This document shows positions 15,752 to 22,596 of a stretch of DNA of 33,110 nucleotides, one piece after another. A program made the translations under genes and the position numbers. Numbering within the stretch: position 1 is the stretch's first letter; every line of letters starts with the position of its first letter. The notes below the pieces were generated by a model. The model had not been told where the DNA came from and made no database searches. It saw nothing but the letters and a program-made list of their open reading frames with translations. This DNA is from Bacillota bacterium. Lineage in GTDB: Bacteria > Bacillota > Syntrophomonadia > Syntrophomonadales > Syntrophomonadaceae. The DNA lies in contig JAEWZB010000011.1 in the NCBI GenBank assembly GCA_023395515.1, forward strand, positions 1-33,110. Reading direction: 5' to 3'.

Positions 15752-16712
15752 ACTGCTTTCTCCTTTCAAAATTCAGGCAATTGATAATAGTATTTTCAAC
15801 CGTATCGCTCAGAGCGTGTTCTGTGTAATAGGCGGTATGCGGAGTAATAAGTACATTGGGTAATTTTTGTAACCGCAGCAACAGTTGACTGGCAATAGGC
15901 TTTTTTCTGTAGTCAAAGTAGAAGATTCCTTCCTCCCCTTCCAGGACATCCAACGCCGCACCCCCTAGTTTACCGCTTTCCAATGCTGGGATAAGAGCCT
16001 CTGTATCAAGAAGTGAACCACGCCCGGTATTGATAATAAACGCGCCGGGCTTCATCTGTTCTATACGCTGACGATTAAAAAGATATTTGGTCCCCGCGTT
16101 AAGTGGGGTATGGAGTGTTACAATATCGCTCTGCGATATCAATTCATCAAGAGAAACATACTCAGCAGAAGTTTGGGGACGATTATCATAGGCTAATATG
16201 CGGCAGCCAAAGCCTTGCAGCCTATCTATAACTGCCAGACCGATGCGTCCGGTTCCAATTACCCCAATGGTCATATCCCTTAATTCTTTCCCCCGTACCT
16301 TGTTCAATCTGAAATCTTGAATATCTGCACGGCTGATAATGGATTTTGCATTTCGCAGTGCCATCAGCATCAGCATTAAAGTGTAATCAGCCACACTATC
16401 AGGTGAATAAGCGACATTTTCAACGGAAATGCCAACACTCTCCGCGTATTTTACATTAATATGGTTATAGCCAATGCTTCTGGTGGAGATATACCTTACA
16501 CCGGCTCGGCTGAGTGCCAGAAGAATGGGACTGGTGATGGGAGTTTTATGACCGATGCTGATACATCGATTGCCCCAGGCCAGTTCAATATTAGTTTCAG
16601 ATACTGCTGCATCTGTAATAATTGGCATAACACCAAAGCGAGGTGCCGTCTCTCGAAACAAAAGGGCTTCATCCTGCCCGCATCCATAAATTGTGATTCC
16701 CACTCCTGTCAT
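15744..16712 (-). CDS. vanH: D-lactate dehydrogenase VanH
   Basis: This 322-aa D-2-hydroxyacid dehydrogenase reduces pyruvate to D-lactate for the ligase. The NAD-binding motif is GVIGTGRIG in the middle of the protein. The catalytic Arg is in INTGRGSLLDT, Glu in ALDVLEGEEGIF and His in ITPHTAYYTEHAL. The N-terminus GITIYGCGQDEA and the STRSIGYNHI stretch are VanH features. AAAGGA lies upstream of the ATG. Upstream are a leader hairpin (16746-16789) and a five-unit VanR-box array, so the HAX part of the cluster has its own regulated promoter. Confidence 0.96.
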   Translation of the reverse strand: MTGVGITIYGCGQDEALLFRETAPRFGVMPIITDAAVSETNIELAWGNRCISIGHKTPITSPILLALSRAGVRYISTRSIGYNHINVKYAESVGISVENVAYSPDSVADYTLMLMLMALRNAKSIISRADIQDFRLNKVRGKELRDMTIGVIGTGRIGLAVIDRLQGFGCRILAYDNRPQTSAEYVSLDELISQSDIVTLHTPLNAGTKYLFNRQRIEQMKPGAFIINTGRGSLLDTEALIPALESGKLGGAALDVLEGEEGIFYFDYRKKPIASQLLLRLQKLPNVLITPHTAYYTEHALSDTVENTIINCLNFERRKQYG

Positions 16713-16745
16713 AATCTAGATTTATCCTTTCTAAAAATTATAAAA

Positions 16746-16789
16746 GCCTGTTCGATTCGATAATTTCATATTATCGAAATCAGACAGGC
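16746..16789 (-). terminator. Leader hairpin before vanH (terminator or attenuator)
   Basis: On the minus strand GCCTGTCTGATTTCGATAAT pairs with ATTATCGAATCGAACAGGC around an ATGAA loop, then comes CTTTTATAATTTTT. It looks like an intrinsic terminator. It may end the vanRSY transcript, but because the VanR boxes lie upstream it would also sit in the vanH leader and could act as an attenuator. Confidence 0.75.
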
Positions 16790-16790
16790 G

Positions 16791-16853
16791 ATATTGGAAT
16801 TCTAACTTATCAAACTCTTAATAAATTCTTATGAGGAACTTATTATTTTCTTA
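16791..16853 (-). promoter_or_regulatory. vanH promoter with five 11-bp-phased VanR boxes
   Basis: On the minus strand five TAAG cores recur exactly every 11 bases (plus-strand CTTA at 16850, 16839, 16828, 16817, 16806). The -10-like CAATAT (16796-16791) follows after 9 bases. An 11-bp direct repeat is typical of OmpR/PhoB-family regulators such as VanR. The array overlaps the vanY stop codon. The spacing and the flanking GAATTCCAA are shared with the vanY promoter. Confidence 0.8.
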
Positions 16854-17844
16854 TACTGTTGTACACCGCTAAGGCATCGGTAATATTATACTGCTCCGAA
16901 TGGTGGTCCCCTTGCGCACCGGCCGAAATCAGAATATAGACTTGTTTTCCCACTTGAGCAAGACTGGCGAGACATAGACCGGCTTCATGGGTATACCCGG
17001 TTTTTCCTCCTAAAAATTCCCCGTCAATAATGTTTTGCTGGTTAAGTTCTTCAAACATGGTGCTGTATAAGGTTATGCCGTCAGGATGCTTATTAGTAGG
17101 TGGGGTAAAATGACGGGATGAAGTAAAAATCTCCCGGAAAGTATCATTTTGCCAAGCATAGCTTAGAAGCATAGCCAGATCCTTGACTGTGGTGTAATGG
17201 TTTTCATTATGAAGTCCGCTGGCATTTGTAAAATAGGTATTTTCCATACCAAGCTCGGCGGCCTTTTGATTCATTAATTTTACGAAATTCTGCTCTGATC
17301 CCGCCACCTGATCAGCAAGTCCCATACAGCACTCCGCGCCACTGGGCAGCATTACCCCGTATAATAAATCGATGGCCCTTACCTGCTCACCCGGTTGGAA
17401 ACCTGCCATTGATGCATTTGCTTCGTGCAGCCCCTCAAACGCAGCAGGGGTAAGTTTTATTTTCCCCTGCAGATCAGGTAAATTTTCTATGGCCACAATC
17501 GCAGTCATTATTTTAGTCAAAGAAGCCGGATAGATTTTTTCTTCACTATTTTTCTCCATCAGGATGGTATGATCTTTTAAACGGATCAGAATCGCATTAG
17601 AACTGTTCAGCTCGTCTAAAGCTATAGCAACAGAGGAATCGAGTTCCATTTTCGGAGGAGAAACCGGTGCTATTCTATGGTCAGAAGAATAGGTCGAGGT
17701 TTTATCCTCATATTCTTTCATAAGTATTTGGTGGTTTCCCAAAGTAATCATGGATTTGTAAACCAAAGCAACAATGGCAGCCATTAACAGCAATTTAACG
17801 AATATACGTATCCTTGACTTTTTCTTTTTTGCTTTTCGTACCAT
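16843..17844 (-). CDS. vanY: Serine D,D-carboxypeptidase, VanY function (PBP/S11 type)
   Basis: This 333-aa extracytoplasmic enzyme removes the last D-Ala from pentapeptide precursors. A basic N-terminus (MVRKAKKKKSR) and one membrane helix (residues about 14-30) anchor it. The S11 peptidase motifs are SLTK (in PASLTKIMTA) and KTG (in LGGKTGYTHEAG). The second motif reads SGA (in LPSGAECC) instead of the classical SxN. It is thus a penicillin-binding-protein type VanY, as known for vanD clusters, not the zinc VanY of vanA/vanB. CAAGGAG lies 9 bases before the ATG. It lies between vanS and vanH with VanR boxes on both sides. A housekeeping DacA role is possible, but position argues for resistance. 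Confidence 0.85.
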   Translation of the reverse strand: MVRKAKKKKSRIRIFVKLLLMAAIVALVYKSMITLGNHQILMKEYEDKTSTYSSDHRIAPVSPPKMELDSSVAIALDELNSSNAILIRLKDHTILMEKNSEEKIYPASLTKIMTAIVAIENLPDLQGKIKLTPAAFEGLHEANASMAGFQPGEQVRAIDLLYGVMLPSGAECCMGLADQVAGSEQNFVKLMNQKAAELGMENTYFTNASGLHNENHYTTVKDLAMLLSYAWQNDTFREIFTSSRHFTPPTNKHPDGITLYSTMFEELNQQNIIDGEFLGGKTGYTHEAGLCLASLAQVGKQVYILISAGAQGDHHSEQYNITDALAVYNSIRK

Positions 17845-17899
17845 AATAAAACAGCTCCTTGTCCTGTGGTGATATTATTCAAGCACAGAACTAGAAGCT

Positions 17900-17940
17900 A
17901 TGTTGGAATTCCATCTTATGAATTTCTTAAGATTTTCTTA
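17900..17940 (-). promoter_or_regulatory. vanY promoter with three VanR boxes
   Basis: Minus-strand TAAG cores lie at 17940, 17929 and 17918 (11-base steps), beginning inside the vanS stop codon. A -10-like CAACAT (17905-17900) follows the last box after 9 bases, the same distance as at vanH. The flanking GGAATTCCAAC is also shared with the vanH promoter. Confidence 0.75.
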
Positions 17941-19077
17941 TAACGGAAGCTTTACGGTAAATGTAGTATTTTCCGGATTGCTTTCCACCGAGATGGTTCC
18001 ACCGTGAGCCGTGATAATTTCTCGGGCGATGGCCAAACCTAACCCTGCTCCGCCAGTATTTGTAGAACGTGCAGAATCTAAGCGGTAAAATTTTTCAAAA
18101 ATAGTTTCAAGCTCGGCCCGGGGAATTGGATTTCCCTGATTAGAAAAAGTTATGCCAATATTTTTGTCCTGCTGCCCGGCAGAAATGTCAATAACGCTGT
18201 TTTCATAGCTATAGGCTATCGCATTTTTCAAAATGTTATTGAACACCCGGGCCAATTTGTCTGCATCTCCCCACAGAGTCAGGCCGTCAGGCACATTGAC
18301 GGACACCTGCTTTCCTTGGGGAGTCAGCATGGGATAAAATTCATCTGCTATCTGCTGGAGCATGAAAAGTAAATTAATTCTTGCTTTATTCAAAACAATA
18401 GTTTGCAGATTAAATCTGGTGATCTCAAAAAACTCATTTATAAGCTGCTCTAACCGATAAGCTTTTTCCAAGGTAATACCCACATATTTGGCCTTCTGTT
18501 CAGGTGGCATATCAGGAGCTTCATCCAGAAGGCTTAAGTATCCTATAACCGAGGTCAGAGGGGTCTTTATATCATGAGCCAAGTAAACTACCAAATCATT
18601 TTTACGCTGCTCGGCATCGAGGGCGGCTTTCTTTTGTTTTATCAAGTTGTTTTTTATCTGGTTAAGCTTATTTTCCATAAAGTCCAATTCCGGTAATAAT
18701 ATAATTTCATCATCATCGGATTCCTCCACCAGTTTATCCATTCCCGCACTTATTTCATCGAAATATTTAGTAAACCAGGAAATCGAAAATCGAAAAAGGA
18801 TAACTAAAAATATTAGGATTACAATAAAAAGAATGAGGTCCATATTATTACGAATCACAAGCTGATAGATTGTATGGGCGTCCGAATTTTTAAAATGAAA
18901 AGCATTGACTAAAAATCGGACAATACGATCTCCAATCTGCCCACGCAGGATATAGCGCAATAGATAAACAGTCACAGCGGCGGCCACTGTAATAAGGGAC
19001 ATCTGGAAAAATACTTTTCTTTTTAATTTAGTATAATCATTCCTTTTATCTCTCTTACTTTTCAATTTTATAGCCAA
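17938..19077 (-). CDS. vanS: Sensor histidine kinase VanS
   Basis: This 379-aa membrane kinase detects glycopeptides or their effect and phosphorylates VanR. Two membrane helices flank a short extracytoplasmic loop, as in the VanA-type sensor. Then come a HAMP-like stretch, the H box YLAHDIKTPLTSVIGYLSLL, the N box DKLARVFNNILKNA and the G boxes (GGAGLGLAIAREI). From memory it resembles enterococcal VanS of the VanA type closely over the kinase core, including EQRKND and LLDEAPDMP. I start it at TTG 19077 (LAIKLKSK), inside the 3' end of vanR, because enterococcal vanS starts at the corresponding TTG; ATG 19116 is the longer alternative. Confidence 0.95.
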   Translation of the reverse strand: MAIKLKSKRDKRNDYTKLKRKVFFQMSLITVAAAVTVYLLRYILRGQIGDRIVRFLVNAFHFKNSDAHTIYQLVIRNNMDLILFIVILIFLVILFRFSISWFTKYFDEISAGMDKLVEESDDDEIILLPELDFMENKLNQIKNNLIKQKKAALDAEQRKNDLVVYLAHDIKTPLTSVIGYLSLLDEAPDMPPEQKAKYVGITLEKAYRLEQLINEFFEITRFNLQTIVLNKARINLLFMLQQIADEFYPMLTPQGKQVSVNVPDGLTLWGDADKLARVFNNILKNAIAYSYENSVIDISAGQQDKNIGITFSNQGNPIPRAELETIFEKFYRLDSARSTNTGGAGLGLAIAREIITAHGGTISVESNPENTTFTVKLPL

Positions 19078-19762
19078 CTCCCCACACTGTTTTGATATAT
19101 TTAGGATGTTCTGCACTATCGTTCATTTTTCCCCTTAAATGCCGAATATGAACCATTACCGTATTATTGCTGTTGGTGAAATACTTTTCCCCCCACACTT
19201 CACGGAATAATTCTTCCGAGCTGACCACCCGTCCGCGATTGGAACACAGGACCCAAAGAATAGAAAATTCTGTAGGAGTAAGAGGTAGCTTTTTTTCATT
19301 CAAGGTACATTCACGGGTATCCATGTTTAATACTAAGCCGGAAAAGGCAATCGACTGTTCTTCCTGATTGGGCTCTGAAGAATTATATTTGGTAAATCTC
19401 CGCAGCTGCGCCTTTACCCGAGCAATCAGTTCCAAGGGACGAAACGGCTTGGTGATATAGTCGTCCGCCCCTAATGTCAGCCCGGTAATCTTATCTATTT
19501 CTTCTTCTTTGGCGGTCAGCATGATGACCGGAAAATTATGCTTTTCCCGGATTCGTTGGCAGATTGAAAAACCGTCTACATCAGGGAGCATGACATCCAA
19601 AATGGCCAGGTCAAGTTTTTCATTGTCAATACAGTTAAGGGCCTCCCGGCCGTTATAAAATTTAAAGATATTATAATTCTCATTTTTCAAATAAACTTCA
19701 ACCAAATCGGCAATAGCTTGTTCATCATCAACTATTAAAATATTGGCCCCCAAAAGCCTCAT
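19055..19762 (-). CDS. vanR: OmpR-family response regulator VanR
   Basis: This 235-aa regulator activates the resistance genes when phosphorylated by VanS. The receiver domain has the acidic pair Asp12/Asp13, the phospho-acceptor Asp56 (AILDVMLPD), Thr83 and Lys105. The C-terminal winged helix contains LTPTEFSILWVLC and NNTVMVHIRHLRGKMND, nearly as in enterococcal VanR. The C-terminus KTVWGVGYKIEK overlaps the start of vanS by 23 bases. A weak GAAAGAAAG precedes the ATG. Its own promoter has two clear boxes and one weak 11-bp-phased VanR box, suggesting positive autoregulation. Confidence 0.97.
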   Translation of the reverse strand: MRLLGANILIVDDEQAIADLVEVYLKNENYNIFKFYNGREALNCIDNEKLDLAILDVMLPDVDGFSICQRIREKHNFPVIMLTAKEEEIDKITGLTLGADDYITKPFRPLELIARVKAQLRRFTKYNSSEPNQEEQSIAFSGLVLNMDTRECTLNEKKLPLTPTEFSILWVLCSNRGRVVSSEELFREVWGEKYFTNSNNTVMVHIRHLRGKMNDSAEHPKYIKTVWGVGYKIEK

Positions 19763-19819
19763 CTTCTTTCTTTCAAGTATATATCCCCATAATTATTATA
19801 TTGCAAAGCAATAAACCAT

Positions 19820-19860
19820 TTTATAGCTTTTTATTTAAGAAAATCTTAAGATTTTCTTAA
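19820..19860 (-). promoter_or_regulatory. vanR promoter with VanR boxes and 26-bp palindrome
   Basis: Minus-strand TAAG cores lie at 19859 and 19848, with a degenerate TAAA at 19837, all in 11-base steps. The -10 TATAAA (19825-19820) follows after 8 bases. The two clear boxes form a perfect palindrome TTAAGAAAATCTT/AAGATTTTCTTAA (19835-19860). The rest of 19861-19968 shows no gene. Confidence 0.7.
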
Positions 19861-19968
19861 TTTGGTGATATTGATAGTCTTTTACATCTCAAATATAAAT
19901 ATCAGCTTGGCCAATAGCCTATGGGTTTTTCTTCGCGTTATCTCATCACGATTCCTAGCTTAAAAACA

Positions 19969-20000
19969 AAGGCACCGGAGTTTTTGTATTCCGGCGCCTT
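19969..20000 (-). terminator. Intrinsic terminator of the split gene at 20080
   Basis: AAGGCACCGGA pairs with TCCGGCGCCTT (one mismatch), with TTTGTTTTTAAG after it on the minus strand, 80 bases past the stop at 20080. Confidence 0.8.
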
Positions 20001-20079
20001 GGGATTTAAGCTATGAAATTTTATGTTTGTGTCGATAAATCATAATTTATCATACTGATATTGAAAGAAGAATATCAAC

Positions 20080-20511
20080 TTAGAATTCATTAATAACTGC
20101 ATACTCCCGCAGCTCTTTTAGCAATACCATAAAATCTGTATTGTGGATAGGCGTAGATAAAACGTGAAATTCTGTTCCATAATGCTCAGAAGAAAACCCA
20201 TTTTCAAAGAAGATAGAAAAGAAAGGTGTCATCTAATTGTATATCTCCGTATCCTGCGGCTTTATTGTATGGTTAATCATTTCAATAAATTTTTCATCAA
20301 TAATTCCTTCAATGATTATTCCGAATTCCCAATCGCCCGATTTTTCTTTTCCAAACTTCAAGGCGGCTTTTATTTCTTCCGTTTCTTCATTCCAGCAGTG
20401 AATTTCAAATTTCAAGCCAGCCATGGCAAACATGGCAATTAGCTTTTTCCAATAACAATTGTCTTTTAAAGAATTGCCTTCTAATTGTATTTCAAATTGT
20501 AAATTATCCAT
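20080..20511 (-). pseudogene. Hypothetical protein gene split by an in-frame amber codon
   Basis: A minus-strand frame of 144 codons runs from ATG 20511 (AGAGGTGA 8 bases upstream) to TAA 20080. TAG at 20235-20233 divides it after residue 92 (KPQDTEIYN). The very next codon is ATG, and the frame continues with MTPFFSIFFENGFSSEHYG for 50 residues. The first part is acidic and reads like an immunity- or DUF-type small protein (NLQFEIQLEGNSLKDNCYWKK, SGDWEFGIIIEGIIDEKF). The two parts probably were one protein of about 143 aa, with CAG changed to TAG. Alternatives are two coupled genes, or suppression of the TAG. No family is recognised. Confidence 0.65.
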
Positions 20512-20715
20512 ATGAAATCACCTCTTAAAGTACTTATGTGGGGTTTTCTCCGGTTCTCCCATCTGCTACTGCATGGCAGTATATTTTTCTTTACTATTTT
20601 TAGTTCTTTTATATGCTTTTGAATTTCTTCAGCACCCTATTATTTTGATTTTTAAAATAAGACAAAAAAGCTAGGAACTCCAAGCGTAAAAGGACTTGCA
20701 CAAGCGATGGAAGAG

Positions 20716-20756
20716 TTATAGGGCAGCTTGCCTAAGCTAGACCAACTGCCCTATAA
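20716..20756. repeat. Compound inverted repeat in a gene-poor gap
   Basis: TTATAGGGCAG and CTGCCCTATAA are perfect 11-base arms, with a nested AGCTT-GCCT-AAGCT hairpin between them. No T-tract follows, so it is more likely a cruciform or RNA structure than a terminator. In the same 323-base gap a 20-codon minus-strand frame (20770-20832, MVWQEQMAQGEVPSPTSKRM) looks like the tail of a lost gene. Confidence 0.6.
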
Positions 20757-20834
20757 AATTCTCCTTATTTTACATCCGTTTTGAAGTTGGGGAAGGTACT
20801 TCTCCTTGCGCCATTTGCTCCTGCCAAACCATAA

Positions 20835-21041
20835 TTACTTCTTAACAGCGTCATCATTTTCAAAAAGCTCATCTACGGTAGTGTTCAACACCGAGGCTAT
20901 ATTAAATGCTAATTGTAAAGTAGGATCGTATTTATCGTTTTCAATAGCATTTATCGTTTGTCTTGATACATTACAAAGTCTAGCCACTTCTTCTTGGGAC
21001 AATGTTGCTGACTTTCTTAATTCCTTAATACGATTCTTCAT
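20835..21041 (-). CDS. Small XRE-family HTH regulator
   Basis: This 68-aa protein is one Cro/CI helix-turn-helix (SQEEVARLCNVSRQTINAIE, residues about 15-34) followed by a short dimerisation end (FNIASVLNTTVDELFENDD). It belongs to the YozG-like group that usually accompanies a small membrane protein. Its ATG follows directly after the TAA of the membrane-protein gene, so the two are translationally coupled. It probably represses its own operon through the ATGTCAAA/TTTGACAT palindrome at 21369-21388. Confidence 0.92.
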   Translation of the reverse strand: MKNRIKELRKSATLSQEEVARLCNVSRQTINAIENDKYDPTLQLAFNIASVLNTTVDELFENDDAVKK

Positions 21042-21344
21042 TTAGCCACCATATTTCTTCTTAGAAAATAATAAAGAGAGCAAATATACAATTGAAATCG
21101 CTACAAGTAATGTAAATGGATTCATACCCTCATAAGAAATATCTGTCCTAAAAGTTAAATAAATATTTTTGATAATTTCTAATAACAGCATAGCAATTAT
21201 AATTGTAAATGCATAAGACTGTGCTCTCATTTTAATAAAATCTTTTCTTTCATCCCCTAATTTGGGTAATGTCGCCAGAGTAACTACTATTAGTAACATA
21301 CAAATTGCTAAAACAGCAAAAAAGATAACTACAATCCAATCCAT
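21042..21344 (-). CDS. Small membrane protein paired with the XRE regulator (DUF2178-like)
   Basis: This 100-aa protein has three hydrophobic segments (VVIFFAVLAICMLLIVVTLA, YAFTIIIAMLLLEIIKNIY and FTLLVAISIVYLLSLLF) separated by charged loops containing GDERKDFIKMRAQ. This arrangement matches the DUF2178 type of membrane protein that is commonly encoded just before a small HTH regulator. I start it at the ATG at 21344, with GGAGG about 9 bases upstream. Function is unknown; such pairs have been linked to envelope stress or antibiotic response only loosely. Confidence 0.8.
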   Translation of the reverse strand: MDWIVVIFFAVLAICMLLIVVTLATLPKLGDERKDFIKMRAQSYAFTIIIAMLLLEIIKNIYLTFRTDISYEGMNPFTLLVAISIVYLLSLLFSKKKYGG

Positions 21345-21368
21345 ATTGTATTTCCTCCTCAAAATTAA

Positions 21369-21422
21369 ATGTCAAAAGTATTTGACATTCATTATTTTAT
21401 CATTATAAGTAAAAATGTCAAA
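21369..21422 (-). promoter_or_regulatory. Promoter and operator of the XRE/membrane-protein operon
   Basis: On the minus strand TTGACA (21421-21416) and TAAAAT are 16 bases apart. A perfect palindrome ATGTCAAA-AGTA-TTTGACAT (21369-21388) lies just downstream, and a third half-site ATGTCAAA (21415-21422) overlaps the -35. It fits autorepression by the XRE protein. The remaining 21423-21494 shows nothing further. Confidence 0.65.
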
Positions 21423-21494
21423 TCTTTTTTACATCTCGTTTACGGCAAAATAAAAATACCATTGCATTGTAGTAGACTGGTTAGCCCCTCGAGG

Positions 21495-21632
21495 TCATAT
21501 TCTGGATATAATGGAACTTCTTACCGCTCCGAGCAACAGCTTAAGCAGAAGGACATCAGGCTGGTGACAGAATGTGTGAATGCCAGACCGGGAAACGCTT
21601 TGTTTACTTTTAGTTCTTGCTGTTCTTGGCAT
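21495..21632 (-). pseudogene. Possible N-terminal remnant of a Y1 (IS200/REP-type) transposase
   Basis: The frame starts MPRTARTKSKQSVSRSG, resembling the usual N-terminus of REP-associated tyrosine transposases (MPRxARKKS...SGIYH). It then loses resemblance and stops after 45 codons. It lies 36 bases from a 30-bp repeat that occurs again at 25507, consistent with a decayed REP-mobilising element. The similarity rests on a dozen residues, so this is tentative. Confidence 0.3.
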
Positions 21633-21667
21633 TTTTATCATCCTATTAAGGGGTAACAACCTTTCCA

Positions 21668-21697
21668 AATCAGACAAATTAAACTTCCCTTTGTCCG
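21668..21697. repeat. 30-bp REP-like repeat, left copy
   Basis: It begins AATCAGACAAATTAAAC and ends TGTCCG. It matches 25507-25536 in the same orientation at 28 of 30 positions. On the minus strand GACAAA and TTTGTC can pair into a short hairpin, as in REP-like elements. The two copies bracket the GIY-YIG/AAA+/VWA module. Confidence 0.8.
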
Positions 21698-21720
21698 TTC
21701 TCTGTTTGTTATACTTTCAG

Positions 21721-21771
21721 CGTAGACTCTACGGAGCGTGGATTGTATTCATTATTAACAGCATATACAAT
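21721..21771 (+). promoter_or_regulatory. Candidate promoter of the GIY-YIG/AAA+/VWA module
   Basis: TTGTAT (21743-21748) and TACAAT (21766-21771) are 17 bases apart, followed by the GAGGTGA ribosome-binding site. A perfect palindrome CGTAGACTCTACG (21721-21733) lies just upstream and could be an operator, perhaps for the HTH protein at the end of the module. Confidence 0.5.
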
Positions 21772-21789
21772 AAACCCGAGGTGAACCAT

Positions 21790-22134
21790 ATGGATATGAA
21801 AAGAAAAAAACAACTTCTTGAGGAGTATAAAAACAGACGACCCGAAATGGGAGTGATCTCTTACCGTTGCCTAGCAACCAACGAGTCTTTCCTGGGTATT
21901 TCAAAAGATACGAAGGCCGATTTTAATAGTATCAGCGCCAAGCTTGCTGCGAACTATCATCCGAACCAGAGGCTCCAAGAACTATGGAACCATTATGGCA
22001 TGGAAGGCTTTGAGCTTTCCGTTGTGGAGTCCCTTAAATATGAAAGCCCCGCCGACGACCACACCGTCGAGCTGGAAGCGTTGCGTGAGCAATATCTGGC
22101 GCATAATAAACAAGCAAGGAGAATTTGGAGATGA
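21790..22134 (+). CDS. GIY-YIG-like small protein
   Basis: This 114-aa protein contains a GIY-YIG-type core: MGVISYRCLATNESFLG replaces the GIY...YIG strands, then the helical ISAKLAANYHPNQRLQELW and a final YESPADDHTVELEALREQY. The Tyr/Tyr pair is altered (ISY and FLG), so nuclease activity is uncertain. I start it at the ATG at 21790, with GAGGTGA 5 bases upstream; the longer upstream frame has no such signal. It is the first gene of the plus-strand module, and its TGA overlaps the next ATG. Confidence 0.75.
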   Translation: MDMKRKKQLLEEYKNRRPEMGVISYRCLATNESFLGISKDTKADFNSISAKLAANYHPNQRLQELWNHYGMEGFELSVVESLKYESPADDHTVELEALREQYLAHNKQARRIWR

Positions 22135-22595
22135 ACAAAGATATTGTAATGATTGCAGATCTGTATGACTGTATAGATGGAAAAAACGCCTATAAGTCTA
22201 ACATTAAACGGTTGACGCTGGGCACACCGACTTTGGAAATCAACAAGAATATGAAAATTGCAGCACAAATCTGGAAAGAAACAGCAAACGGCGAATTAGA
22301 AATCAGCACTGAACTTCCCATTCATCAGGTACTTGACCTAATGATTTTTCTAAGCCGCACCCTGCTGTATTTTCGTGAAGCCTATCGGCTGCCGCTGTTA
22401 TACGACCCTGATAAACCGACTGTAGAGCGGATTGGCATTCAGGGCAGCGTTCTGCCGGTGGCTGTCTGTACCGAAAATCTGAATATCAACGAAGACATTC
22501 AGAAGTTTTGCCAGGCTTTAAATGATTTGGGCGAACTGACCGGGGAACGGCTGCGTGTGCTGTCCCGAATATTGGAAGAAATGGAGTATTGTTAA
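22131..22595 (+). CDS. Hypothetical protein of the AAA+/VWA module
   Basis: This 154-aa protein, which I do not recognise beyond conserved-hypothetical character, starts MNKDIVMIADLYDCIDGKNAY. It is acidic and helical near the end (ICQ-like NEDIQKFCQALNDLGELTGERLRVLSRILEEME). The ATG overlaps the stop of the GIY-YIG-like gene (ATGA), and the next gene starts one base after its stop, so it is tightly coupled within the module. No membrane helix or signal peptide is visible. It may be an adaptor for the ATPase; that is position-based inference. Confidence 0.85.
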   Translation: MNKDIVMIADLYDCIDGKNAYKSNIKRLTLGTPTLEINKNMKIAAQIWKETANGELEISTELPIHQVLDLMIFLSRTLLYFREAYRLPLLYDPDKPTVERIGIQGSVLPVAVCTENLNINEDIQKFCQALNDLGELTGERLRVLSRILEEMEYC

Positions 22596-22596
22596 A

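Noticed and set aside
16746..16789. GTTCGATTC resembling a tRNA T-arm
   Set aside because: It is part of a long perfect stem with a T-rich tail; no acceptor or anticodon arms are present.
21495..21697. Complete insertion sequence at the left edge of the module
   Set aside because: Only about a dozen residues resemble a Y1 transposase; no full transposase frame or matching ends were found.
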